Source: Planctomycetota bacterium (GTDB lineage Bacteria; Planctomycetota; PLA2; JAEUHO01). Taken from it: a DNA stretch of 64,000 bases. Shown here piece by piece: positions 40,988 through 50,578 of this stretch. The stretch is taken from the NCBI GenBank assembly GCA_020631815.1, contig JACKGW010000003.1, forward strand, positions 62,001 to 126,000, read 5' to 3'. The first letter of the stretch is position 1; each line of letters opens with the position of its first letter. The notes under the pieces are model-generated. The model saw nothing but the letters and a program-made list of their open reading frames with translations, ran no database searches and was not told the DNA's origin. The position numbers and the translations under genes were made by a program.

Positions 40988-41917
40988 CTAGGCCTGGCCG
41001 GCGTCTTCGGAGGACCCCGCGTCGCCCGGAACGGGCTGGGGGTCGTCGCTGCCGCCGTCGCCGGCGTCGCTCGAGCCGTCACCGGGGCCGCGGCGCTTGC
41101 GCTCGGCGTCCTCGCGCAGGCGCTTCTGCCACTGCTCGGTGACCTCGGCGCGCTGACGCTCCTGCTCGCGGCGGGCTTCCTGCTCGCGACGCTGGGCCTC
41201 GACCTGCTTCTGCTGCTCGCCGACCACGACCTGCCAGCGCTTGTTGCCCTCGTCCACGCCATCGGCAAGGACGTTGAGGAGCACGCGCACGCTGCGCATC
41301 GCGTCGTCGTTGGCGGGGATGGCGATGTCGACCGTGTCGGGGTCGCAGTCCGTGTCCAGGACCGCGATCACCGGGATCTGCATCTTGTTGGCTTCGGCGA
41401 CCGCGATGTGCTCGTTCTTCGGGTCGACGACCACGAGGACGGCCGGCAGGTGCTCGAGGTCACGGATGCCGTCGAGGTTCTTGCGCAGCTTCTTGTGCTC
41501 GGTGCGCAGACGCGCCTGCTCCTTCTTCTTGAAGAGGGCGAGCGTGCCGCTCTCTTCGAGCTGCTCGAGCTCGTTGAGGCGACCGAGACGGCTGCGGATG
41601 GTGCGGAAGTTGGTCAGCGTGCCGCCGAGCCAACGCTCCGTCACGTAGGGCTGACGCGTGCGGACGGCGATGCCGCGCACGGCCTCACGGGCCGAACGCT
41701 TGGTGCCGACCCAAAGGACGCTGCCGCCCTCGGCGACGACGTTCTCGAGCACGTGAGCGGCGCGCAGCAGCCCCTTCAGGGTCTGCTTGAGGTCGATGAT
41801 GTGGATGTCATTGCGCCGGCCGTGAATGTACGGCTTCATCTTCGGGTTCCACCGGCTTGCGCGGTGGCCGAAGTGCACGCCGTTCTCGAGCAGCTCGTCG
41901 ACGGTGATGGTTGCCAA
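40988..41917 (-). CDS. rpsB: 30S ribosomal protein S2 with acidic C-terminal extension
   Basis: A 309-residue uS2. ELLENGVHFGHRASRWNPKMKPYIHGRRNDIHIIDL, TKRSAREAVRGIA, RWLGGTLTNFRTI and PVIAVLDTDCDPD are typical. It starts at TTG (41917), with GAGGA 6 bases before it; no ATG fits. The usual protein is about 240 residues; here about 70 extra residues form a charged helix (EAQRREQEARREQERQR) and a Gly/Asp/Ser-rich acidic end. A strong promoter (TTGACG-N16-TACACT) lies upstream. Confidence 0.96.
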   Translation of the reverse strand: MATITVDELLENGVHFGHRASRWNPKMKPYIHGRRNDIHIIDLKQTLKGLLRAAHVLENVVAEGGSVLWVGTKRSAREAVRGIAVRTRQPYVTERWLGGTLTNFRTIRSRLGRLNELEQLEESGTLALFKKKEQARLRTEHKKLRKNLDGIRDLEHLPAVLVVVDPKNEHIAVAEANKMQIPVIAVLDTDCDPDTVDIAIPANDDAMRSVRVLLNVLADGVDEGNKRWQVVVGEQQKQVEAQRREQEARREQERQRAEVTEQWQKRLREDAERKRRGPGDGSSDAGDGGSDDPQPVPGDAGSSEDAGQA

Positions 41918-41982
41918 GGTCGGTCCTCGTCCGTGAGAGGGGTCCATCCGCGCGTGGGGCAGGAACCCGGGGGAAGCGGGCG

Positions 41983-42010
41983 AGTGTAGGTGCCCGCCCC
42001 CCGGCGTCAA
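41983..42010 (-). promoter_or_regulatory. sigma70-type promoter of rpsB
   Basis: On the minus strand TTGACG (42010-42005), a 16-base spacer and TACACT (41988-41983). The leader to the TTG start of rpsB is about 60 bases. This is one of the best promoter matches in the window. Confidence 0.7.
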
Positions 42011-42034
42011 CGCTGCGGACGGCCGTCGGACGAC

Positions 42035-43111
42035 CTAGGAAGCGGCGACGGGACCGAGCCCCCGGCGCTCGATGGAGGCCAGGATCCGCTCGGCCAGGGC
42101 CAGGGCGCGCCAAGCGGCCTCGCCGTCGACCTCGGGGCGGCGGCCGGTACGCACGCAGGCCAGCCAGTCCTCGATCTCGGCCTTGAGCGGCTCGCGGCGG
42201 CCGATGGCGACCGGCCAGGAGGCCACGCCGTCCTCGGGGCCGCCGCCCCCGCTGCCGGGGACCGGAGCCAGGGCCGGGGCGTCGAGCCCCTGGCGCATCA
42301 GGTGGGCCACGCGCAGCGCCCAGTCGCCGGCCGCCGGGCCGGCGACGGGCTCGACCTTGCGGGCCTCCTGGCGATCGCAGTCCAGGACCAGGTAGCCGTG
42401 GCGGCTGAACACCCGCAGGGTGCGGCAGCGGGTCTCGGCCACGCGGCTGGCCGTGATCTGGGCCACGCAGCCACCTTCGAAGGTGACGCGGGCGCTGGCC
42501 ACGTCCTCGTGGGCGCCGAGCAGGCGCACGCCGGTGGCGCGCACGTCGACCACGTTCCGGCCCACCACCCGACCCAGGAGGTCGAGGTCGTGGATCATCA
42601 GGTCCAGGACCACACCCACGTCGGTGACGCGGGGCGTGGGCGGCGAAAGGCGCTGCACCTCGACGTAGAGGGGCTCACCGGGCAGTGCCTGGAGCGCGTC
42701 CAGCACCGGGTTGTAGCGCTCCACCATGCCGATCTGCAGGTGGGCACGACCGGCATCGGCGGCCTTGCGCAGTCGCGCGACCGCCTCGGTGCTGCCGCCG
42801 GCGGGCTTCTCGACGAGGCAGTGCACGCCGCGCGCGAGGAGCGGCACGGCCACGCGCTCGTGCTCGCTCGTGGGCGTGGCGACGCTCACGACGTCGACGG
42901 GCTGGGGCAGCTGCTCGGCCGAGCGCACGAGCGGCACGCCGAGCCGGTCGGCCAGGGGCCGAGGGCCCCGGTCGTCGATGTCCACGAGCCCCACCAGCTC
43001 GACGCCGGCGGGACGCAGCTCGTCGTAAATGCGGGCGTGGTGGCGTCCGAAGCTACCCACGCCGATCACGGCAGCCCGGATGGGGGCCGCCGCGTGCGCC
43101 GGTCCGTTCAC
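42035..43111 (-). CDS. Gfo/Idh/MocA family NAD(P)-dependent oxidoreductase
   Basis: A 358-residue oxidoreductase. The Rossmann part begins IRAAVIGVGSFGRHHARIYDEL, then VDVVSVATPTSEHERVAVPLLARGVHCLVEKPAG with the catalytic Lys in EKP. The C-terminal alpha/beta domain has VGVVLDLMIHDLDLLG with the usual His. It sits directly after lpxA. Gfo/Idh/MocA enzymes linked to lpxA include GnnA, which oxidises UDP-GlcNAc at C3 so that a 3-amino sugar can be made for lipid A, but no GnnB-like aminotransferase is in the window. Starts at GTG with GGGAAGG just upstream. Confidence 0.85.
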   Translation of the reverse strand: MNGPAHAAAPIRAAVIGVGSFGRHHARIYDELRPAGVELVGLVDIDDRGPRPLADRLGVPLVRSAEQLPQPVDVVSVATPTSEHERVAVPLLARGVHCLVEKPAGGSTEAVARLRKAADAGRAHLQIGMVERYNPVLDALQALPGEPLYVEVQRLSPPTPRVTDVGVVLDLMIHDLDLLGRVVGRNVVDVRATGVRLLGAHEDVASARVTFEGGCVAQITASRVAETRCRTLRVFSRHGYLVLDCDRQEARKVEPVAGPAAGDWALRVAHLMRQGLDAPALAPVPGSGGGGPEDGVASWPVAIGRREPLKAEIEDWLACVRTGRRPEVDGEAAWRALALAERILASIERRGLGPVAAS

Positions 43112-43199
43112 AGTGCCTTCCCTGGTTTCGTGTCTGGCGTCACCGTTCCCGACCTCCCCGTCGGTAGCGGTGCGTCCTTGAGTGCGTCGGGGCGGCCCG

Positions 43200-44003
43200 T
43201 CAGCGCGGGACCTCGCGGGCCCTGCCCTGCCGGCCGGCCCCTGCCGCCCGGATGAAGCCCAGCACTTCCGCGATCAGCGGGTCCTCCGGGTGCTCGGCCT
43301 CCAAGGCCCTCATTGCAGCCGCGGCCGTCGTGGATCTCGACAGGAAAATCGAGCGGATGGCGTCCCGGACCCGCAGGACGGCGTCCTCGGCCACCCCGGC
43401 CCGCCTCAGCCCGACGACGTTGCAGCCCCGGATCCGGGCCGGGTGCCCCTCGACGATCGAGAAGGGAGGCACGTCCTGGGTGATCCGCGAGAGCCCCCCC
43501 ACGTAGGCCAATCGGCCGACCGTGGTGAAGTGATGGCAGGCCGCGGCCCCGTTGAGGATCGCCCCGTCCTCCACCCGGACGTGACCGGCGAGGAGCACGT
43601 GGTTGGCGAGGATCACGCGGTCCCCCACCTCGGCGTCGTGGGCGACGTGGCAGCCGGCCATGAACAAGCCGTCCGAGCCCACGCGGGTGAGCCCGCCCCC
43701 CTTGACCGTCCCGGCGTGCACCGTGACGTGCTCCCGGAAGCGGTTGCGGTCCCCCACCTCGAGGTGGGTGACCTCGCCGCGGTGCTTCAGGTCCTGGGGG
43801 TCCGCGCCCAGCACGCACCCGGGGTAGAGGACGTTCTCGCGACCGAGGCGGGTGTGACCGAGCACCGTGGCGTGGGCCATCAGCTGCGTGCCGTCGCCCA
43901 GCACGGCCGGTCCCTGGACCACCGCGTACGGGCCGATCTCCACGCCCTCGCCCAGCGTGGCCGCCGGGTCCACGACCGCCGTCGGGTGGATGGTCGTGGT
44001 CAC
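43200..44003 (-). CDS. lpxA: UDP-N-acetylglucosamine acyltransferase
   Basis: A 267-residue left-handed beta-helix acyltransferase. It starts TTIHPTAVVDPAATLGEGVEIGPYAVV, carries the hexapeptide repeats, and has REHVTVHAGTVKGGGLTRVG, MAGCHVAHDAEVGD (catalytic His) and NHVLLAGHVRVED. The C-terminal helical domain (RRAGVAEDAVLRVRDAIRSIF) is present. It adds the 3-hydroxyacyl chain to O3 of UDP-GlcNAc, the first step of lipid A. GTG start at 44003 overlaps the LpxC/FabZ stop as GTGA. Neither lpxD nor lpxB lies next to it. Confidence 0.95.
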   Translation of the reverse strand: MTTTIHPTAVVDPAATLGEGVEIGPYAVVQGPAVLGDGTQLMAHATVLGHTRLGRENVLYPGCVLGADPQDLKHRGEVTHLEVGDRNRFREHVTVHAGTVKGGGLTRVGSDGLFMAGCHVAHDAEVGDRVILANHVLLAGHVRVEDGAILNGAAACHHFTTVGRLAYVGGLSRITQDVPPFSIVEGHPARIRGCNVVGLRRAGVAEDAVLRVRDAIRSIFLSRSTTAAAAMRALEAEHPEDPLIAEVLGFIRAAGAGRQGRAREVPR

Positions 44004-45316
44004 GAGCGGGGTGCCTCCGTCAGCGCGAAGTTGAGACGCGCCTCGCTCACCAGCTCGCCGTCCACCGTGGAGCGCGCACGGATGCGGCCACGGCCGGCGG
44101 AAAGACGCAGCGTGAAGGCCTCCATGCGGATCTGGTCGCCGGGCACCACCGCACGACGGAACTTCACGCGGTCGATCGACAGCAGCACCGGGATCTTGCC
44201 GGACAGCTCGAGCTTGCGCAGCAGGAGGATGCCGGCCAGCTGGGCCATCGCTTCCAGGATGAGCACGCCGGGCATGATCGGCTCTTCGGGGTAGTGGCCC
44301 ACGAAGAAGGGCTCGTTCACGCTGACGTTCTTGATGCCGACGGCGCGCGTGAAGCCGTCCAGCTCGACGACGCGATCGACGAGCAGGAACGGGTAGCGAT
44401 GCGGCAGGATGCGCCGTACTTGCGACGCGCCCAGCGCAGGTCCCTTGGGCCCGGGCGCCGCGCCGTGGGCCTCGTCTTCGTGCTCCGCGAGCGCCTTGAC
44501 CATGGCCAGGTTGGCGGCGTGGCCCGTGCGGTAGGCCGCGATGTGGCCCACGATGTCGGCGCCCAGCAGGTAGAGGTCGCCCAAGAGGTCCAGGGCCTTG
44601 TGGCGCGCCGGCTCGTTGGCAAACCGCAAGCTGCCCTCGACGAGGCCCTCGGGTCCGAACACCAGGGTGTTGGAGTGGTTGGCGCCCTTGCCCAAGCCGG
44701 CTGCGCGCAAGGCCTCGGCCTCTTCCGCCAAGCAGAACGTGCGCGCCGGCGCGATCTCCGTCCGGAACGCGTCGGGCGACACGTCGACGCTGACGTGCTG
44801 GCTCCCCAGCGCCTCGAGGTCGTAGTGCAGGCTGTAGGCGACGGTCAGGCCTTCGCCCGAGGCGGGGAAGGCCGTGAGCGAAGCGCCGCGCCCCGTGTCC
44901 ACCACGAGCGGGCGCCGCACGTGCACCTCGGCGCGCGGCGCTTCCTGCTCCACGACCTCGGCCCGGTCGACGAGATCGAGGTAGGCCAGCGCGCTGCCGT
45001 CGACGCCCGGGCACTCGGGGCCCGACAGCGTGACCTCGAGGTTGTCCACGCCCAGGCCCTGCAGCGCGGCCAGGAAGTGCTCGACGGTGTGGACTTCGGC
45101 GTCCTGCTCCCCCACCAACGCCGTGCGGCGCTCGCGCTCGCGCAGGCGCGACCAGTGGGCGCGCACGCGCGGCGCACCCTCGAGGTCCGAGCGGACGAAG
45201 ACCACGCCGTGGTCGGGCCCGGCCGGCGCAACGCGCAGCGAGGCCTTGGCCCCGGTGTGGAGTCCCACACCTTCGACCTCGGCCTCGCGGCGGACGGTGC
45301 GCTGGCGCCTGGGCAC
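44000..45316 (-). CDS. lpxC/fabZ: LpxC-FabZ fusion (UDP-acyl-GlcNAc deacetylase / hydroxyacyl-ACP dehydratase)
   Basis: A 438-residue bifunctional protein. Residues 1-280 are LpxC: EVEGVGLHTGAKASLRVAPA, HTVEHFLAALQGLGVDNLEV (first zinc His), and RHKALDLLGDLYLLGADIVGHI with the other zinc ligands. Residues about 300-438 are FabZ: ILPHRYPFLLVDRVVEL, VNEPFFVGHYPEEPIMPGVLILEAMAQ (catalytic His and Glu), IDRVKFRRAVVPGDQI. It commits UDP-acyl-GlcNAc to lipid A and dehydrates hydroxyacyl-ACP for fatty acid synthesis, linking the two pathways at a fixed ratio. This fusion is known in Bacteroidetes and some PVC bacteria. GTG start 14 bases after ompH. Confidence 0.95.
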   Translation of the reverse strand: MPRRQRTVRREAEVEGVGLHTGAKASLRVAPAGPDHGVVFVRSDLEGAPRVRAHWSRLRERERRTALVGEQDAEVHTVEHFLAALQGLGVDNLEVTLSGPECPGVDGSALAYLDLVDRAEVVEQEAPRAEVHVRRPLVVDTGRGASLTAFPASGEGLTVAYSLHYDLEALGSQHVSVDVSPDAFRTEIAPARTFCLAEEAEALRAAGLGKGANHSNTLVFGPEGLVEGSLRFANEPARHKALDLLGDLYLLGADIVGHIAAYRTGHAANLAMVKALAEHEDEAHGAAPGPKGPALGASQVRRILPHRYPFLLVDRVVELDGFTRAVGIKNVSVNEPFFVGHYPEEPIMPGVLILEAMAQLAGILLLRKLELSGKIPVLLSIDRVKFRRAVVPGDQIRMEAFTLRLSAGRGRIRARSTVDGELVSEARLNFALTEAPRS

Positions 45317-45330
45317 GGCGGACGCGGCCC

Positions 45331-45954
45331 CTAGTTGCCGCCTGCGGGAGGCGGGGGCTGGTCGCCGGACCCCGGCTGGGCGCCCAGCGCCTTGATGCGT
45401 GCGAGCACGGGCTCGGTGATGTCCGTGGAGGCATCGGCGAAGACGACCACGCGCAGGCGCTGGCGCAGGAAGAAGTCATCCGGCGTCGTGGCCTTGGGCT
45501 CGTCCGCGCGGCGCTGCAGGACGACCTTGATGCCGTTCTCGCGCGCGTAGCGGCTGACCTGCGTGACGACCGAGGCGTACAGCGTCTCGAGCGACGCCGC
45601 GTACTCGCGCAGTGCCTGCTGCTGCGCCCACTTGTAGCTGAACTCGGCGTTCATCTGCATGACGCCGAGGTTGCGCTCCTTGATGACGCGCTCGGGATCC
45701 TCGGCCTGGAGCTTCTGGATCTCCTGCTTGAGCGCTTCCATGCGCTCGCGCTGCTGGTCCGCGTTGGCCTGCGCGTCTTCCTGCGCACGGCGCAGGCGCT
45801 TGTCGAGCTCCTTGCTCTCGGGGTGCTCGTTGAGCAAGCGCGTGACGTCGACCACGGCGACCTCGGGGCCGGCCCAGGCAACGCGGCCACCGACGAGCGT
45901 GGCGACGAGCGCAAGGCCGAGGAATGCCGTGCGCAGGCGAAGGATCGAGGACAT
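45331..45954 (-). CDS. OmpH/Skp-like periplasmic chaperone
   Basis: A 207-residue OmpH family protein. Signal peptide (SSILRLRTAFLGLALVATLVGGRVAWA), then VAVVDVTRLLNEHPESKELDKRLRR, a long helical region with heptads (ADQQRERMEALKQEIQKLQ), and the C-terminal VVTQVSRYARENGIKVVLQRR. It should hold unfolded outer-membrane proteins in its tentacles and hand them to BamA. It ends in a Pro/Gly tail. AAGGAG is 6 bases before the ATG. It lies between bamA and lpxC/fabZ, the classic order. Confidence 0.9.
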   Translation of the reverse strand: MSSILRLRTAFLGLALVATLVGGRVAWAGPEVAVVDVTRLLNEHPESKELDKRLRRAQEDAQANADQQRERMEALKQEIQKLQAEDPERVIKERNLGVMQMNAEFSYKWAQQQALREYAASLETLYASVVTQVSRYARENGIKVVLQRRADEPKATTPDDFFLRQRLRVVVFADASTDITEPVLARIKALGAQPGSGDQPPPPAGGN

Positions 45955-45967
45955 GGGAATCTCCTTC

Positions 45968-48781
45968 CTAGAAGGTCCGACCGAAGCTGAACGAGAGGAC
46001 TTGCTCTCGGTCATCGTCCTTGGACAAGACGGACCAGCCGAAATCGATGGCGAGCGGGCGCTCGCCGAGCATGGGGATCTTGAGGCGGATGCCGAAGCCC
46101 ACGCCGAGACGCGTGTCGTCGAAGTCGAGGTCGTCGAACGTGGGCTCGACGGCGCCGAAGTCGGCGAACACGACGCCCGCGAGGCTGTCGGCCGCGATCG
46201 GGAACTCGTACTCCAGCGAACCCCGCCAGGCGACTTCGCCGCCCGTCGGGTTGCCGTTGATGCGGGGGCCCACGCCGCGGTACTCGAAGCCGCGCAGGTT
46301 GCGTCCGCCGAGCGTCTCCCGCTCGTAGGGCGGGACCTCCGGCGTGTCGTCGAACGCGTCCATCACGGTGAAGTCGCCCGACACCGTGAAGCGGTGCTTG
46401 CCGCCGTCGGCGTCGATGTGCAGCGTGTGCGTCTGCGTGTGCGAGGCGCGGAAGCGGTTGAAGTCGACGTCGCCGCCGAGGTCGCCGCCCGTCATCTCGT
46501 AGCTGAGCGACGTGGTGGTCTCGAAGCGCGGCTCCTTCAGGTCGTCGATGGTGGCGAACCGCAGGCCGCCCGTGATGCTGCGCAGCTCGTGCTGGTCGGC
46601 GAACAGGAACACGCCGGGCACCGCGAGCGGGCCGATGTCCTTGAGGTCCACCCACTTCTGCTGCCACCCCACCTCGGCCACCAGGGCCTGGCTACCGTCG
46701 CGCGAGCGCATCAACGGGTAGGACAGACCCAGCGTGTAGCCGTAGGTGTCGACGTCATGCGCCTCGCGGAAGGACAGACGCCGGAACGCCGCCGCCGAGA
46801 AGCCGAGCCGGCTGCCGAAGAGCCGCGGCTCGGAGAAGCGCACGTTGAACGTGGTCTCCTCGGTGCTGGGCGCGATGAGGATGTCGAAGGTCTGGCCCGC
46901 GCCGGTGAACGCACGCCCCGAGGTGAGATCGGCGAGCGAGGTGGGCCAGCGGGCGATGTCGAAGTTGCGCTTGCGCAAGTTGATGAACGCGCCGAGGCCC
47001 GCGCTGCCCGTGGGGTCGACCTGGAAGCCGAAGTTGGCTTGGCCCGTGCTGCCTTCCACGATCTGGTAGGTGGCCGTCTTCCAGCCGGGGAGCGGCCGTC
47101 CGTCGGGCCCCAGGGCGTCGGCGAGCCGCATCTCGGCGCGCTGGAAGTAGCCCATGCGACGCAGCCGGGCCTGGCCGCGCTCCAGCTCGGTCCCGTCGAC
47201 GTAGCCGCCGGGCGCCGTCTCCACTTCGCGCCGCAGGATCTTGTCGCGCGTGAACTCGTTGCCGACGAAGTCGATGCGGGCCAGTCGGTACTTGGGCCCC
47301 TCGACGATCTCCAGGGACACGTCGACGACCGCCCCTTCGAGACGGCCGCGACGCTGCGGCCCCTTGATCTCGATGTCGTGGAAGGAGCGCTCGAGGTAGG
47401 CCTCGCGGATGGCCTTCAAGCCCTCGCGGGCCTTCTCGCCATCCCAGCGCTGGTTGCACGGAACGCCGAAGAGGGCGCGAATGCGGTCTTCCGTGAAGAA
47501 CGCGATGTCCGAGGCCAGCGGGGCACCGATCTCGCCCGGCGGCACGCGATCGATCTTCACGTCGATGCGGCCGACGGTGTAGGCGCGCCCCTCGTCCACG
47601 GCGATCGTGATCTCGACGTCCGACTTGTCGTCGCTGAAGCGCAGGTCCTCGACCGCCGCCTCGGCATCGAGGAAGCCGGCATCGCGGTAGGCCTCCTGGA
47701 TGGCAACGAGGTCCTCGCGCAGGAGGTCTTCGCGGAACACGATCGAGCTGGCAAGGCGCTCGAAGAGCGACGGCTCCTGCAGCTGGATCACTTCCATCAG
47801 GTCGTCCCGCGAGAGGAAGCGGTTGCCGCGGAAGATGACCTTGGAGACCTCGACCTTGGGGCCTTCGACGATGATGAAGTCGACTTGGCGACCGCCCGAG
47901 GGCAGCGTGGTGATGCGCGGCTCGGGGACGTCCGCGAAGCGGAACCCGCGCGTGCGGTAGGCCGCCACGATGTCGTCGCGGTCCGCGGCCAAGTGGATGG
48001 GCGACAGGGGATAGCCCTCGCGCGTGCGCAGGAGGGGGCGGATCTCCTCCAGGTCGAGGTCCGCGTTGCCGCGGATGACGAGGCGCTCGACCAGCGGGTT
48101 CTCCGCCACGAGCAGCCTGAGGATGATGCCGCCCGGCACCACCTCGCGCACGACCTCGATCTCGGCGAAGAAGCGGCGCAGCTCGGCGAGGTCCGCCTCC
48201 ATGGCGACGGGGTCGAAGCGGCGACCGACCTTGTTGCGCATCCGCGTCTCGATGCTGTCGACGTTGTAGAGACGCGCGCCCACGAGCTCGATGCGCTGGA
48301 TCACCGGGCGCTCGGCCGCGGGGACGTCGGAGTAGTCGATGACCGGCGGCAGGTCGTCGTCGTCGGGTGCGGCTGCGAGGCCGGGCTCGTCGCCCTCGGC
48401 CCACGCTTCGACGGGGGCCGTCAGGTCGGCAGGCGGCAAGACGGCGTCGGCCGGCGGAAGCACCTCGTCGGCCGGGGGCAGCGGCTCGTCATCGGGTGCG
48501 GCGGTGAGCACCACGGCGCCCGGCAGGCGACGCGTAGGCGCCAGCTCCACCCGGGCCTGCTCGATCCACGTGCCGTCGGGGAGGCGCACCCAGCCCGGGT
48601 CGACCACTTCACGGGGTGCGGGCACGACGCCGACGGGCTGCGGTCGGCGGTCCTCGGCGGCGGACTCGTGGGTGTCCAGGGCCGCCACGCCGCCGAGCGC
48701 GGCCAGGACGAGGCCCATGCACGCCAGCACCCGGCCGAGACGCCGGCCGGCGTTCGGCAGGACGCGGTCCCTGGATGTCAC
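45968..48781 (-). CDS. bamA: BamA outer-membrane assembly factor
   Basis: A 937-residue Omp85 protein. Signal peptide (RVLACMGLVLAALGGVAA), then a Pro/Asp-rich linker with three LPPAD repeats (about 95-118), POTRA repeats from about 160 to 560 (IQRIELVGARLYNVDSI, VSKVIFRGNRFLSRDDL, LARIDFVGNEFTRDKIL), and a C-terminal 16-strand barrel (from about 590) ending in SFGRTF with the terminal Phe used as a sorting signal. It inserts beta-barrels in the outer membrane. The GTG at 48781 was chosen because it leads straight to the signal peptide; an upstream ATG at 48847 would add 22 residues. The long pre-POTRA linker is unusual. Confidence 0.93.
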   Translation of the reverse strand: MTSRDRVLPNAGRRLGRVLACMGLVLAALGGVAALDTHESAAEDRRPQPVGVVPAPREVVDPGWVRLPDGTWIEQARVELAPTRRLPGAVVLTAAPDDEPLPPADEVLPPADAVLPPADLTAPVEAWAEGDEPGLAAAPDDDDLPPVIDYSDVPAAERPVIQRIELVGARLYNVDSIETRMRNKVGRRFDPVAMEADLAELRRFFAEIEVVREVVPGGIILRLLVAENPLVERLVIRGNADLDLEEIRPLLRTREGYPLSPIHLAADRDDIVAAYRTRGFRFADVPEPRITTLPSGGRQVDFIIVEGPKVEVSKVIFRGNRFLSRDDLMEVIQLQEPSLFERLASSIVFREDLLREDLVAIQEAYRDAGFLDAEAAVEDLRFSDDKSDVEITIAVDEGRAYTVGRIDVKIDRVPPGEIGAPLASDIAFFTEDRIRALFGVPCNQRWDGEKAREGLKAIREAYLERSFHDIEIKGPQRRGRLEGAVVDVSLEIVEGPKYRLARIDFVGNEFTRDKILRREVETAPGGYVDGTELERGQARLRRMGYFQRAEMRLADALGPDGRPLPGWKTATYQIVEGSTGQANFGFQVDPTGSAGLGAFINLRKRNFDIARWPTSLADLTSGRAFTGAGQTFDILIAPSTEETTFNVRFSEPRLFGSRLGFSAAAFRRLSFREAHDVDTYGYTLGLSYPLMRSRDGSQALVAEVGWQQKWVDLKDIGPLAVPGVFLFADQHELRSITGGLRFATIDDLKEPRFETTTSLSYEMTGGDLGGDVDFNRFRASHTQTHTLHIDADGGKHRFTVSGDFTVMDAFDDTPEVPPYERETLGGRNLRGFEYRGVGPRINGNPTGGEVAWRGSLEYEFPIAADSLAGVVFADFGAVEPTFDDLDFDDTRLGVGFGIRLKIPMLGERPLAIDFGWSVLSKDDDREQVLSFSFGRTF

Positions 48782-48925
48782 CGCGCCTCGCCGCACGCCC
48801 TGTCCGCTCCCGTGTCGCAGGCGGCATTCTAGGGCTGGCTGGCCCATCCCCCCTGCCTTCCCTGCGGGCCCCGGCCCAGCCCCCCGCGAGCGGCTCGGGC
48901 CCCGCGGTCACGCCTCGGTCATCCC

Positions 48926-50314
<1,389 letters not shown>

Positions 50315-50359
50315 GGCGCCTCCGCACGGGGCCTCGCGGCCCCGTTCTCCCCGGTCACA

Positions 50360-50423
50360 CTCCACCGGTCTCCACCGACTCTCCACCGAGAATCGACATA
50401 AACCGTTGTCAGACAATGGTTTA
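50360..50423. promoter_or_regulatory. inverted repeat and phased direct repeats upstream of dnaB
   Basis: TAAACCGTTGTC (50399-50410) and GACAATGGTTTA (50412-50423) form an 11-of-12 inverted repeat around a single A, in an AT-rich patch. Next to it, toward dnaB, CTCCACCG occurs three times (50360, 50370, 50381), about one helical turn apart. The core TTGTC-A-GACAA is of the kind bound by GntR-type dimers. Together they look like a protein-binding region controlling dnaB. Confidence 0.5.
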
Positions 50424-50520
50424 CGTCAAACCCGCAGAGATTGCAATGTCAGACGCAGTGCTTCTTCCGCGCGACAGGCGGGGGTGGGTGCAGGGGTCGC
50501 ATGAGGAGGCCGCCGCGTAG

Positions 50521-50562
50521 TCGACCTACGCAAGGTCGACGAAGGCGGGCCCTGCGCCCGCC
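50521..50562 (-). terminator. tandem hairpins after rplI
   Basis: GGCGGGC-CCTGC-GCCCGCC (50544-50562) and TCGACCT-ACGCA-AGGTCGA (50521-50539) are two adjacent perfect stems beginning 16 bases past the rplI stop. There is no T-tract, so a Rho-dependent or attenuating role is as likely as intrinsic termination. Confidence 0.45.
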
Positions 50563-50578
50563 CTACGCCTGTCCCGCT

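Noticed and set aside
48782..48847. ATG at 48847 as the bamA start.
   Set aside because: It adds 22 Arg/Gly-rich residues before the signal peptide; the GTG at 48781 gives a normal n-region. Not fully excluded.
50360..50388. Three CTCCACCG units considered as a CRISPR fragment.
   Set aside because: Units are 8 bases and spacers 2-3 bases, with no cas gene; they fit a regulatory site better.
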